The notes: generated by a model from the letters alone, not told the origin. A stretch of 64,000 nucleotides of DNA from Bursaphelenchus xylophilus (GCA_904066235.2 CAJFCV020000003.1:6944001-7008000); one strand, 5' to 3'. Numbered from the stretch's first letter, positions 25,446 to 43,610 are shown. Numbers and translations are program-made.

Positions 25446-27209
25446 TCAGGCGACTTCCCTCATCCATCCGGGCTTCTCGATTCTCCCATATTGGATGTCC
25501 AAGATTGTGTCGTAAAGCCGTTGCATCACATTGCCGGCAGTCATTGTGGGGATGAAGAGGTCTTCGTATTCATTGGTCTCTTTGTTATGGTAAAGAATCC
25601 GTCCTACTGGAGAGACGATACATGCTGTTCCGGCACCAAAGATCTGCTTCACCTGCAGATATAAACTTTTTTATAAACATTACGAAATGTTCGAGATCGA
25701 GCATGTGAGGTCAAAATAGAAACTACATCTAGACGGTTGTAACAATCGATTTCTAAACCGGCGTATGATTTATAACATACCCTTTTCTCTTTGATTGCAC
25801 GTCTCACTTCCTCCATGGTGGGGTAACGTTCGGTGATTTTGAATTCGTTCCATTCTCGGCAGATGTCGAGAAGACTGTCGCGGGTAACTCCGGGAAGAAT
25901 AAGGCCGTCGGACAAGGGAGGGGTCACCAATTCTTCTTCTAAAAGGATAAAAAATTAACAAAAACAATGGCAATTAGTTATATACAACTTGTTGTACCAA
26001 CCTCCATTTTCGTTCGTCCAGTAGACCATAATATTCATAGTTCCGACCTCTGTTAGTTTCTCATCATCATCGAATAACCAGAGGACTTGTTGGCAACCCA
26101 ACTCAGCAGCTTGCTTTCCAACCAATATCGTTGGGGCGTAGTTACATCCCATTTTGTAAGCACCAACGCCTCCAGGAAAGGCACGAATGTAACTCGAGTC
26201 GGCCAAGAGGGAAATCGGCTTCAATCCGGTAGGGTAATAAGCACCAACGGGACCAGAAAGAACAAAAAGTTTAGCTGAGTTAGAATGAGCAACTCCTAAT
26301 GTGCCCTAAAAAAATCTTATATTATAAGCAATGAGAAACTGGGAGGTGACGGAAAGATATAGGGTATATAAAAGTTACCTCTGTTCCAATAAGAGTTGGC
26401 CTAAGGTATAAAGACCCAGTGGTTGAGTAGGGAACCCACTCTTTATCCACCCTAATCATTTCTCCGATGATCTTTATCAGTTCTTCTCCATCAAAATCCT
26501 GAAAAAGTAAGACCGTCAGATTATTTCATTGATTTGTTCCCTCTGGGAATTTGTCTATCCAAAATTTTAATTAACTTGGGCCATTAACTTACAGGCAAGG
26601 CTGAGCGAGCAGCAGTTCGTCTCATTCTGGCCATATTCATCTCGGGTCTGAACAATCGTATCTTTCCATCCACTCCTCTGTAAGCCTTCATGCCTTCGAA
26701 CAATTGTATTGCATAGTGTAAAACCTTGGCTCCAGGGTGGAATTGAAAGTTGTGTAATGGAGATAAAAGCGGTCTATGCCATCCACTTTCAGCCGTCCAG
26801 TCGATCTCAACCATGTGATCTGAGAAACAGTGACCGAATTTAATTTCATCAACATTTTTCGGCTTTATTTGAAGTTGACCCGGTCCGGCAACGATGGTTT
26901 CAAGGTCCTTGTGCTAAAAACATAACTTTACGTCACCTGAACAAAGGTTTAGAAAAGTTAATTGGGTCTGCCAAATAATAGAGTTATCAATCGTCGGGAA
27001 CGTCATTACTTCCGTTTGATAACCGCAAGGTTTGATTTCCAAAGTTTCGCGCATTGCCTTGGACGAGAAAACTGACTTACATAGAATGTTGAACCGGGTA
27101 ATGTTGGCTCGGGCTTTGTAGAAGGGGCACTGTTCAATGTTCCAGCAAAGCGAACAGACCTGAATAGTCGACGGTAGGCAGAGCCGCGCAAATGCAGGAT
27201 AGCGGACAT
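25446..27209 (-). CDS. bcat-1: Branched-chain amino-acid aminotransferase (mitochondrial)
   Basis: The enzyme transfers the amino group of Leu, Ile or Val to 2-oxoglutarate with PLP. The ATG at 27209 starts an Arg-rich leader ([20 protein letters not shown]) typical of a mitochondrial target signal. Family blocks are in order: [55 protein letters not shown] with the PLP lysine, VMWLFDD-like sequence, [14 protein letters not shown], and [18 protein letters not shown], ending PGWMREVA. About seven exons with short introns are seen. In the last block the second cysteine of the mammalian CxxC redox pair is a serine. It is convergent with sphingomyelin synthase. Confidence 0.94.
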
Positions 27210-29046
27210 GCTCGAACACGTCTGGAAAGTGAAGACGTTCACGTTCAACCGATAATCAAGTTCGAATCACGAAAAAACAAAGCGGAATTCATATAAGAAT
27301 GATGAAATCGTGGGAATAAGGATCGCGGCTGCGCTCCGATCAGCGGCGTCGGAGAGAAAGATGGCGGGGTCAGGTCGGTCGGATAGGGCCGGGCGGGCCG
27401 ACGTGGTCAGGTGCGACTGTTTCATTTAAGTAGACAACTGTTCATGGCCCCACAACTACCGTAGACCGGCCTGGGACGAGACTTTAAAGCCAGTTTAGTT
27501 GACTCCAGAACCCCGCCCCTCCACCACGCGATTCCGCTGACATCACAGCCAGCGGCGTTGTTTGTCAGAAGGCCTTCGAGGAAAAGAAGAAGGCGAAGAG
27601 ACTTCAGCAAGATGATGACATGATAGCCACCACAATGCTCATTAACACAGATCAAACAGATCTTGTTTTATCACACAAATTGATAAGTAAGACTGTAAAT
27701 GATGCAACTTGTAAAATTGACGTTTTTACAATCCTTATCGGTTTACAATCCTTTAACCGTTGAAAGTAAACCCATTTCTTGCAAAAAAAGATCAAAGACC
27801 AAAAACATTCTTACTGATAAAAATTTAATATTTTTCGATTGGAAAGAATGTTCCCGGCCAGATCAGCCTTCGTTTAACCCATCTCAAGGTTTTGTATTGC
27901 AAAATTTAAGAATGTTGGCGAACAAATTTCTACCACAGTTCATAAACTGCCCTGGAGTGATAAATGGATTCAATCAAGGCTTAAGTTTGTAGTTTATAAC
28001 ATTTGGAATCTAACAATTATTATGAATAGATGACAATTTTCTGAGCTTATGCATCTAATTTTTAAATTAAAATGTTTTGAAAATGGCAAAAGATGTTAGG
28101 GTTACGGCAGCCAAGAAAAAGTTAAAGCAAAGTTCCCGGCTGTTCTCAACTCTTCTACCGTAAACAATAAGATTCACACAGAAATGAGACCGTAACAAGG
28201 CCTTGAAACGATTAAAAATAACTCTGAAGTCGTGTTGATTATGAGAGCATCGTCAATGCGAGAAACCAAAGGTTAGTCGCGTATTTATAGTGGTTGGGGG
28301 CAATCAATCGTCGAACGGGCGAAGGAAGAAGATGATCACTCATCAGCCGATTATCCCACCCATCTTCCCAGGCCCCACGTGGGGTCAATCGGAAGCAAAC
28401 AGAGAGGACAACAGTTGTCCCATCCCCCACCCGTGCTCGGGACGCATGCCCGGGACAGCCACCACGTGTTCATCTATCAAACCCGCTGAGCTTGATGCTC
28501 TTACAGGCGGAAGACGTCTGCTCCCTTAGCATACGATAAGTTGATAACTCTTCATCCTATCTTCAGAACAAGGAACGGCATGGCGTCATTCCAGGTTTAC
28601 CCAAATAAAAGGTGTCGCCCACTTCTGCTGGCCTCCAAAAATTGTAAAAGTTTTATAAAAGGACATTTATATTCTTCAAATCAATGCGCGTTGTCTTTAG
28701 GCCATATTACCCACGGTTTTGCAAGGCATCATGCTCGGGTAAAGTGATGAAACAAACGACCTTTGCGGTGGAAATAAAAAGATCAAAACTTTTAAAGAGA
28801 CTTTATTAAAAAAAAACCTGATGCAATATATAAGTTCAGACTAATCATGACGCAATATTATCAATGTCTACTGAAAGAGGTATAAGACAACTGTTTAGTC
28901 TATAAATTCAAGTCTTTGTTAAGCGCTCAAAAGACCCGTTAAATCATGACCAAATACTGTAAACTGGATATACGATATGTACATGTAGACAACCCAGGTG
29001 AAAAGATGGATATAGAATGTTTTGATCACAAAGAAAAAACTATGGC
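27210..29046. other. Intergenic region between bcat-1 and the DHHC gene
   Basis: No gene is supported. The first 200 bp are GC-richer and probably hold the bcat-1 promoter. A 98-codon open frame at 27699-27992 on the plus strand starts with ATG but has no motif or splice context. A CACGTG E-box lies at about 28463. Confidence 0.45.
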
Positions 29047-30950
29047 TTAGACTCTGAATGAAGTCGAAATTAGCTCATCTTCCTCACTGGACTCCCCATC
29101 CAAGAGACGGAGCTGCTCATTGAAGACCCGTTTGCGTCTTAGCGTGTGGGTTATACCATCGGAGGTCCTAAAATCAAGTATGAATTATATGAAAAAGCAC
29201 AATTTCATTTGGGTCAGTTTTGATTTGTGGCCGAACGGCCCCAATTCAAAATCGGCTAAATATTTATAGCCAATATTGCAAAATTGTTTTACTATCGCGA
29301 AGGACGAAAAGGTCCGCTAAGAAAAAAACCAGCTGTGCAAAAAAAAGTCCGCCAAAAAGGCCTAGGTCGTGATTAAGGTCAAGATAGTTGCCTTAAATTA
29401 CCCGAAATGGTCTCAATTCTCGACTAGGATAGTCAAAACACTTTGTTTTTCCCCAAAAACTCCGGTTTCATTACGGATTCATCATGTTGCCGAACTTTAG
29501 CGCCTTTGGAGGGGCATACCTGAACTTGCCCACGAGTTAGATCACGATCAAGCATTACCAAAGTGACCCTCGCACCCTAGTCATCTCGTTTGGCCATTTT
29601 GATAATATTTTGTACATCCACCCAGACCTTCTCCACGACCTAGGTCGCGTGCTTGATCATGGGTGACCTATACTCCGGTGTGAACACGGAGTGACCCAGG
29701 TTGGCCAGACTAATAAAAGCGTCAAATCAAAGGCGTACCTAGAGTATCGGAAGGCAAGGGCCGATAAGATTGCGGGGTGGAAGTGGTTGAACTACGGGAA
29801 CGCAGAGCACGGTGAGGAAAGAACAGCCCATCATATGAACTAAACAAAACGAAAGCAATTATCACAACAGTCAGGAACATACGTGGAATGGACGGGAAGG
29901 AACCAGAGGTAGCATTTCTCTCCGAATATCTGTTGGAAATTACGAGCTGCCCCAATGTTATAAGCTCCTGGATCAGGGCCGTATTCGAAATGAGGAGGAT
30001 TCCATTGCTCTGCAAAGATTCAATAAGCCAAAACTCTTCAGCATTCTTCTAAAAAAAGGAAAGAACTCACCGACGGTAGTTTTGTTCCTACAAACCAAGT
30101 AGATGTGGTAAAACAATAAACAAGCCATCGAAAGACCAAAGAGAAACGCCAGGAATGGCAAAAACAAAGCCCCAAAATTGCTCAACATATCCTGGGGCAC
30201 GGGTTTTCCTTTCCAGAACATAATGAACGTCGATAGTGAGGTTGCTAATACGAACAGACATAATGTAACACCATATCCGAGGAATAGCAAAAAGAACTTG
30301 TAGTTGTTGTTGTGAACACAATTGTTGACCCAAGGACAGTGATGGTCGTATCTCAGCACACATCTTGCACAAATAGAACAATGGTGACTTCGATCAGGTT
30401 TGATACACTTGCATTGGGCACAGAATCGAGGACCTACAGATCAGATAGATGAATATATTACACTTACCTTCACTCGCAGAAACATTCAAGGTATTTATGT
30501 TATTTTGGGACACAAATCGAAACAACAAATCATTGCGTCCTGCTTCTGACTTCTCGGCCCAGAGATCTGATAAAGTTTCACGAGGAAGATAAAACTAAAG
30601 AGAAAGGAATAACCGATAAAACTCAACTTACTTTTGATGGAATTTTCGGGAGCGGCGAAAATACCGTGGCAAAGTAGGAAAACAGAAACAAGAACAACAA
30701 GACGTGAAAGCCGATGTATATAATAACCCGTGTATACCATAAATTCGATAATGCTGAAAATGTACAGCTAATACGTAAAACATCGAGAAAATGCTTTAAA
30801 GTAGCTGTTAGAAGACTTACATGGAACTGTTTGGAAGGTATATACGTAATAAGAGAGAGATACGATGACCATGATCACCACCACGGGCACGGCCCTCCCC
30901 ACCTTTAAGATAAATTTGCATACTGGGGATTGGAGGAGATTCGAGGTCAT
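29047..30950 (-). CDS. DHHC palmitoyltransferase, ZDHHC2/15/20 type
   Basis: The enzyme attaches palmitate to cysteines of membrane proteins. The start at 30950 (MTSNLLQSPVCKFIL) is followed by TM1 (VPVVVIMVIVSLSYYVYTF). The cysteine-rich domain includes CxKCxxxxPxRxHHCxxC-like sequence and the active site DHHCPWVNNCVHNNNYKFF. TM3 and TM4 follow, then PHFEYGPDPGAYNIGAARN and QQIFGEKCYLWFLPV, the C-terminal signature of the ZDHHC2/15/20 group. The C-terminus is uncertain. After a 567-nt intron the natural splice gives a short end (LGPPMV, stop at 29151). A good-looking frame in the last block (DGESSEEDELISTSFRV, stop at 29047) needs another exon or splice site. Confidence 0.88.
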
Positions 30951-33211
30951 TACCTGAAAGAAAGTGAAAAGGTAAAAGGATTAATACGCATACAATGTCA
31001 CAAACACCTGCGTCACATTTTTTGCGGTTAATTATAAACGATTTACTTTTTGATTCAAAAATTTAAAAGAAGGCAATAGTGATGTGATAGCTAATATATT
31101 GAAAATTAGGAGAAAACGTTGAACTCGACTTTAAAACATGTAAATATAATGTGCGTAAATGGAAAAGCAGTTCCTTCATCAAAAGATGTGTAATATAAAA
31201 AAAATGAGTCACCAGGAGAGGAAGATAGAAAGTACAACAACAAAAAGAGTCCGGTCCAGCCCAGGAAAAACCCCTCTATTTTGAATAAACGTCATGACAT
31301 TCAAGAAGGAAGTGGGAATTAGAAGATCTGTGAATAAATTCCAGTCGATTTCTGACAAAAAAGCTTTTTGCCACAGAATGCCAGAATAGCTATTTTCCCG
31401 GGGATTTTGATTTCGAATTTTACGTAGACGGTTTTTACAGTACATATTCTCAAACAATGGTGATAAAAAAGTTACATTTGTAGGTTTAGTAAAAAAAATT
31501 ACTATAAAATATTGTCTATGTCAGGTAATTAAAAAAATTGTTCATTCCACTGGTAAATGGCCAACGGCTTTCAAAATTATTCTCCAGATTTAATCCGGGT
31601 GCCTTTGAGATTTCTTGTGAGTAATATTAAGTCTTATTATGATGATTCCATAGAAAGGGACTGCGATAATACCTTTCAGTTTCGAGATTTTCGTTGTAAA
31701 ATCTGTTTTATTCCGTTTACAATTCCGTTCGTTCTTTGGAGTGTTTTGTGTCCCACAATCCACATTTGTATCCATTTAGATTTTACTATACAATATTTGG
31801 GTGATATTCTTGTCAATTTATGATTGTCAATTACATGTACATTTTTTAAACCTTGGCCATAGATAGATGAATTGCGTGTTTGTTGGAAAGTACTGAATAA
31901 GCACGCGTTTAGACAGTGTAAGGTGGAATTAAAGTTAATTTTTAGTTACTGCACAGATATTATCATTCTAAAAATTGTCATTTGGTATAATCGAACATAG
32001 AGATTAGCTAGAAACCGTGCAAAAACAAAAAATGATTCGGTAATTTTACTCCTTCTTATAATCTCCCCATTGTCCAAAGTTATTCGATTTAAGGTTGTTA
32101 AATCTTTATTAAAAAACATTTTAATTCCTCTCCCCAAGCCCGTGAGGCATTATTCGCTGACAAGGAGGAAAAATCCGGAGGCCATTATCACCGTAGGAGA
32201 TGCCTCGGTTGACGTGATGTCCGTTCATCGAACCGAGACTCATTAATTGGTCGTTTCAGCGCTCGGCCTTCAGGATGAAATAAAGAATTCTCAGCGAGAA
32301 AGAGGACGTGACCCATTTTGTGGTCACTCGACAGTCAGAAGGGAGCTCGAACAAAAGAATAAGTGTCCAGTTCTCATACGTTTTGAGGGATCAGCTGGCG
32401 GGAGGGCGTGCTGCAGAGAGGGCGGTGGGGTTAAAAAGTCCGATTTGTCATTAATAGTTCCATTTCGAATACATTGTAAATTAATTTTTTTTTAGATTAT
32501 ATAATATTTGGCCATATAATGTAATATACATTTAAAACCATCATGAAATGGTAATATTTCGCTCTGAATGACCTAAATCCATTCACGTATCTCCTTTGTG
32601 CGTATGTCCATACATTAAAGGCCTTATCAGAACGCTGTAATTGTCTGACGTGAACGAGGAAATAAGTCCAGAGAGCCGCCGAATGGAGGCATCGTGTGGG
32701 CCAGTAACCGGAGTTCAGACAGCAAAACGACGAAGCCGCGGCCCCATTCCGGGAAGCCAGAGATGCCGCCGAGGCGTGCCAAATTAAAGAGACCGAAAAA
32801 ACGGGGAAAGTGTGCGCTGCCCTCGAGGCCGGCGGGTTGGGTGAGAAGGGTGGAGGGAGTTCGGCCGCACGTCCCAGTCAAGAAGGAATGTGGCCACGCT
32901 TTAAGCGCTGCTCAGCTCCCCCTTCCTTCGCCGCTTCGAACTCTGTCACCGTCGAAACCCGAAGGGGATTGAAGCCGGCCCCGACCTACTTAATATTAGG
33001 TGTTACAGACATTTGCGCGACGACTTTCAAACGAGTTTTGTTTCGAGGACTCGAGTGTCTAGGCCCTGTTAATGTCGTCTTTGCATCGATCTCGAGTTGT
33101 GCAAACACGTACTTTACGCTTCCATGTTTGTCGTTTATCATATACTTTTAAACCCTTCCTTTCACTCACTTGGCCCTTGTGTTTACTCTCGTTTTGTTTC
33201 AGGTGGCGCTC
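30951..33211. other. Long intergenic region between DHHC and PA-RING genes
   Basis: About 2.2 kb between divergent genes. The first 1.3 kb is AT-rich with no recognisable coding sequence. From about 32640 to 32990 the DNA is GC-rich and open in several frames (for example KPRPHSGKPEMPPRRAKLK) but without ATG or homology; it may be promoter or 5' UTR sequence of the PA-RING gene. Confidence 0.45.
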
Positions 33212-35299
33212 ATGAAATTGGCACAGGCGGCGACACTGACATTCTGCCTTTTCGTGTTCGGATGCGCCGGATCCATCTTAGCCCAGGTAACCAGAGAAAA
33301 CCCATTCACCAAACGATTCCAAAATGCCAGATGTTCTTTTGACATACGTTAAATTCGATTCTAATTAATGCCTAAAGTGTAACAGACTATTCAATTAATC
33401 CGGTTCTTCTAATTGGCTTGTGTTTATAGGAGACCCTCTCCTGCGGTCAGGCCTCGTATCAAGTCAACTTTGAGCCCGCCAAGCCTCAAGTCGCCTCAGG
33501 TCCCGCCAAATACACCTTTTATCCTATTGAACTGTTGTTCGGGGCCAATGTTCAGATATGTAATCTGACCTCTCCTAATCCGCCCCTGGGTGAGGGAAAG
33601 ACCGCAACCATCAATGGTCTCGAGACTCGCTTCATCATCACATATTGCGAGAGTTGTTCGAGATGTATCAGCAAACTGCCAATTCTCCACAAGATGGCTA
33701 CTCAAGTGGCTACTGACGCTGGTCTGACTTCGATGCTCATCATTGTCCGCAACTCCTTCCAAGGCGTCAAACTAGACAACACTAATGTGAAGTTTGTGCA
33801 AATGGATGAGGAACCAGAAGTGAGTAATGTCTGCGAGCTGGTGGATTCGGTAGACAGTGATGCCCTAAGGTCTTTTTCGAAGACTTCTGTCCTTTTCGTG
33901 AGCATATCTTTCATTATTCTGATGGTAATCTCATTGGCGTGGTTGGTTTTTTATTATGTGCAACGCTTCCGTTATGCCCACGCTAAAGATCGGCTTCAAC
34001 GGAGACTTTTTAATGCAGCTAAGAAGGCACTGACACATATCCCCACCAAGCCCGTCAAAGCTGGCGATAAGGAATTGGACTCTGATTGCCCTGTTTGCAT
34101 CGATCCCTATCGAGCTGGGGATATCGTTCGTATGTTACCTTGCCGGTAGGTTTCCTTTTTCTCACAATTTTAATAATTTAACGTTTCCCCTGTTATACGC
34201 AACCATTTCAGACATGTCTTTCACAAAACTTGCGTGGATCCATGGCTCTTAGAGCACCGCACCTGTCCGATGTGTAAGAGTGACATCCTCAAAGCATTCG
34301 GTTATCACGTGAACGTGAGCAGTCGAAGGCGGACACAGTTCTCGGCTCCGAATGATGACCAGCATGTTGTTCATGTCGCAAATGAGGATCGTCTGAGTGT
34401 GGACGCCAACTCAACCACCAGTGAATCGAATGCGTATCCCTTCCCGGTAGTCACAGAGATCCATGATCCATTCAGTTTCACACCTTCGACTTCACCTCAG
34501 TTAGTTCAAGTCATGCATGCCACGAATGCCCGAGGATTCTCGATCATTCCTTTGACGGTGCACAGTGCAAATGCAACCACAAATGGGCCAAATTACACTA
34601 CAGTAAATGCCACTGTTGAAAGACATGTCCCCTCGTTCAGTTCGCCAGTTTGTAAAAGTGAGTACTCTTACAACAAGTTCTGAATATTACAATTACGGCT
34701 CTGGGCGTAATTATTATAAAACACTTAATTATTATGCACTCGTAAACTCTAAACTCATAATTATAGGTGAAGCCAACTCCTCCACATGCAATACGGGTCG
34801 TCAGTTGCGCAACTCGAGCTCTGCCAAACGAAATCGAGGCCACTTTGTGAACCTTGTCCATGTCAGATCTCGCTCTTTAAGTCATTCCCAAGTCCCTGAT
34901 CAACTGGAATCTGTAGTGCCCGAAGCAGTTCAACCTCAACGACCAACAGCACTCTTTCGGACAGGTCGCGGAGGCACAGACATCGAGAAACAAACAGAGG
35001 AATCCCCTCAAATCATGAGCCCTCCGTCTCCAGCGCCAGTTTCCCTTCCAAACATTGACCTAAGCTCACCTCCAGATCAAATATTGGTGCATAAAAAGTA
35101 TTCCCCAGCCGCCGCTCATGTGAAACATGCCATGGTACAATCAGCAAAGATTAGGCCACAGACAACGGGCGGGGTGGGGGTCAGGAGACTGTCTGGAGAA
35201 CCCAATTTGAACACGCCTTCCTCACCCACGGGCTCCTTTCACGACGCTCCTGATTCCAAACCCATCCAGAAAGACGGGATAAGTGTAGAATCTCTTTAA
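33212..35299 (+). CDS. PA-TM-RING E3 ubiquitin ligase (Goliath/RNF130 type)
   Basis: This is a membrane E3 ligase of endosomes. Exons 33212-33286, 33430-34145, 34212-34657 and 34767-35299 keep phase and give 589 residues. A signal peptide ([20 protein letters not shown]) precedes a lumenal protease-associated domain with several cysteines. One transmembrane segment follows ([20 protein letters not shown]). The RING-H2 finger is complete: CPVC, then [14 protein letters not shown], then CPMC, with the C3H2C3 spacing. A long Ser/Pro-rich cytoplasmic tail follows. The Goliath-specific linker [20 protein letters not shown] between TM and RING supports RNF130/RNF150 over RNF13. The start ATG follows a GTTTTGTTTCAG acceptor-like site, again suggesting trans-splicing. 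Confidence 0.92.
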
Positions 35300-35742
35300 T
35301 CTATGCTCAGCACATTCGCCTCACTTCCATTGATGATCTCAACCTTCTGAGCAGAACCATTTACTGGTATCAAAACGGTTATTCACAGTATATTCAATCA
35401 AAGATGTATATTTTCCTGTAGTCTATATCTTAGAAAGACGTGTTCTTTATGCCTACAACTGTGTTATTCCTTTGTGACAATAAAGATTATATTATTGGAT
35501 ACTAATCTCATAATGTGGGCACATACGAAACGGGTAATACGCCGTCCATAATGAAATATTCAAGGTAGTTACAAAAGTGTTTCCAATTAGCTTGTTTTCT
35601 CGGTATCTACATTTTTTTTACCTTACTATGGAGACTTGTATTACATTTCGAAAACCTCCGAAACAACAAAACAAGTCAGTTTATAGTTATTTACAAATAC
35701 TTACAAGTACTCAGACAATAAAAAATCAAGTCCTATAATTTT
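35300..35742. other. Convergent 3' region
   Basis: AT-rich 3' UTR and flank between the PA-RING gene (plus) and the small NCBP2AS2-like gene (minus). An AATAAAG at about 35480 fits a poly(A) signal for the plus-strand gene. No coding sequence is seen. Confidence 0.5.
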
Positions 35743-36006
35743 TTACTTGCGCTGTTCCAACCGCTTTTTATATTCTTCTTGGAATAAACGCCTGAAATTG
35801 GAAGTCCGGGCCAGAAGACCATCCATCAGACCTGAGCTCTCGATCTTGTGACGTAGCTGAAATGTGCTCGTAACGGCCAATTTTGCTGCTCTTCTCATTG
35901 GCCACGAATCAGCCATCTAAAGAAGTCAAAGTATTTTCTTCGATAACACTACCTGTTGTATTACTCGTTCATCGTTAAGAATCCGACGAAATATTCTGTA
36001 AGGCAT
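35743..36006 (-). CDS. NCBP2AS2: NCBP2AS2-like small protein
   Basis: Two exons (35953-36006 and 35743-35916) give 75 residues. The core ADSWPMRRAAKLAVTSTFQL resembles SESRPIRRAAQLTAFALLQ of the human small protein NCBP2AS2, and the ends (MPYRIFRRILNDERVIQQ; RRLFQEEYKKRLEQRK) match its pattern of a basic leader and an amphipathic tail. The human protein has been placed in mitochondria; the role is poorly defined. The gene lies 132 bp downstream of prefoldin 5 on the same strand, a spacing typical of nematode operons. The similarity was judged by eye from memory of the human sequence. Confidence 0.72.
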
Positions 36007-36138
36007 TCTACAAATGTAAAATGATATTAACCACTTAACTTAGAAATGTAGTGGGAATGTAACCGGTAGTACGACACCGAAAATAATGCAAAAAGAATTT
36101 AATAAAAACAAAAAACAACAAGATCAATTGGCTGGAGA

Positions 36139-36641
36139 TTAGGATGTTGTTGGCTGCTGCGCAGCAGCCAAGGTCTGGATTTTCTTCTGTAAGGCTTGCA
36201 CAATCATATCCCTCATAGCGGCCTTCTGTTGGACAATAGATCGGAGACTATCAACTTCACCACGGATGTGGTCCACCTTCCTCGTGTAATGATCAACAGC
36301 TCGATCTGCTGACATTTCAATGAAATACCCTGCTCCAACATCAACCAACACCTTCTGTGGATCTTCTAGTTTTCCTTTCACATATAACTAAATTCCTTAT
36401 AATCAAGATATAACAAACTCACAGTGCTTCCCACCGGAACCATACAATCTTGTCCGTCCTTTGACTCCTTAACCTTGCTGGCAGCCAACTTAACATGTTC
36501 AAATGCAAGTAGGGCCTTCCTCAATGTAGCAATTGAAGTGCTCATAAACTCAATCTCGGCATCAGTTCGTTGTTTCAGGGCACTCAAGGTCTCAATAGGA
36601 AGGGTAGACAGATTGGCATTGATAGTATTGAGGTCGGCCAT
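36139..36641 (-). CDS. pfd-5: Prefoldin subunit 5
   Basis: An alpha-type subunit of the hexameric prefoldin chaperone that hands nascent actin and tubulin to the CCT chaperonin. Two exons (36423-36641, 36139-36387) give 155 residues, close to the human 154. Blocks match the family: DAEIEFMSTSIATLRKA in the first coiled-coil helix, DCMVPVGSTLYVKGKLED and VLVDVGAGYFIEMSA in the beta-hairpin region, then a second coiled coil ending ALQKKIQTLAAAQ. It is divergent from the WDR7 gene with only 271 bp between starts, so the two share a promoter region. Confidence 0.95.
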
Positions 36642-36912
36642 CCTTATTCTGCCTAAAATGTCAAGGAAGTCACAAAATAATCCAAGAAAATCCGAATCCC
36701 AATCAAGATCCAAGAAATGCGATTATTTTCTGAAGCGAAATACTACATGAATTATCGGGAAGACGAACTGAAACAATTGACTTGACCAAGGAATAAAGAT
36801 TTTCCAAAAAAATTCCAATATTTTGAGAAAAGTTCTTTTTTGGTTTTCTACTCTTCTTGGTATTTCAGATTGAAAAGAAGAGATGTTTTTCCATTGAAAT
36901 ACGACTGTCAGA

Positions 36913-42757
<5,845 letters not shown>

Positions 42758-42804
42758 GTCTTACGGTAGATATATTTTAATATGAAAATATTTATAACCC
42801 TTAA

Positions 42805-43610
42805 AGGACCAGAAAAGGTATTTTTTGAACCGATTTTTTTATCGGCGTAATCAGGCAATTTCGTGGCGGGACCATCAAGGTATGTATGTGTTCTCGATTT
42901 TTAGAATGGAGAATAAACTTCTCCAGTGGATTTCAAATGGCCGATTGGCCCAGAAACCTTGATATACGTGCTGAATAAGATGTGCAGTCTCAGGAATTCT
43001 ATCGAAAATCCTCATATAAGTGCGAAAAATTACCCAAAAAGCAAGTTTTAGCCAAAATTTTGATATTATCCATGGCAAAAGTGCATACTTCTGATAAAAA
43101 CGGAGTAAAAACATGCTCTGTTCTGTAAAACGTGCATCAACGCCTGGACTACTCCATACAGTTCTTAACTAAAGCTCCGGCCCTAATTTCACTGATAAAA
43201 ATTATATTATCCATGATCCCGGTCTAAAAAACAAACAAAAATGTAAAACTCTCACCTGTTCACCACGTTTCCCTCGACCATACCCTTAAACAGGTCCCGG
43301 ATGCAGAATCTAATCGATTCTAATTGTCCAATCTTTATTGCTCATGGAGAGATACCTAAAAAAGTAACTGAAGGACAAAAAAACAACTTACATGAACGGT
43401 TTTGATGTTTTTCATCGAGTTCCTGGAATGACCCAGCTCATTCAACTTGTGAAGCAATGTTTTATGCCAATCGGCCATTAAAAATTCACAGGAGAAGTTT
43501 ATTCTCCATTCTAAAAATCGAGAACACATCCATCCCTTGATGGTCCCGCCGCGAAATTGCCTGATTACGCCGATAAAAAAATCGGTTCAAAAAATACCTT
43601 TTCTGGTCCT
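42805..43610. mobile_element. TTAA-flanked MITE (piggyBac-type target) with ~130-bp inverted repeats
   Basis: Both ends begin AGGACCAGAAAAGGTATTTT in inverted orientation and stay similar for about 130 bp inward, through ATCGGCGTAATCAGGCAATT, then the GGACCATCAAGG-type segment, to the TCTCGATTTTTAGAATGGAG patch. TTAA is present at both borders (42801-42804, 43611-43614). The interior is AT-rich and non-coding. TTAA duplication is typical of piggyBac-related elements, but the termini do not start CCC, so the superfamily is tentative. It sits 44 bp after the rbc-2 stop codon and so may contribute to its 3' UTR. Confidence 0.85.

Noticed and set aside
27699..27992. 98-codon ATG-started frame on the plus strand
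   Set aside because: No motif, no splice partner and intergenic AT-rich composition. Could be chance.
29361..29644. Inverted pair CCTAGGTCGTG / CACGACCTAGG in the long DHHC intron as a MITE
   Set aside because: Only 11 bp match, the motif is itself partly palindromic, and no target duplication was found.
32694..33151. GC-rich overlapping open frames upstream of the PA-RING gene
   Set aside because: No ATG start or homology. The open frames follow from GC richness; more likely promoter or 5' UTR.
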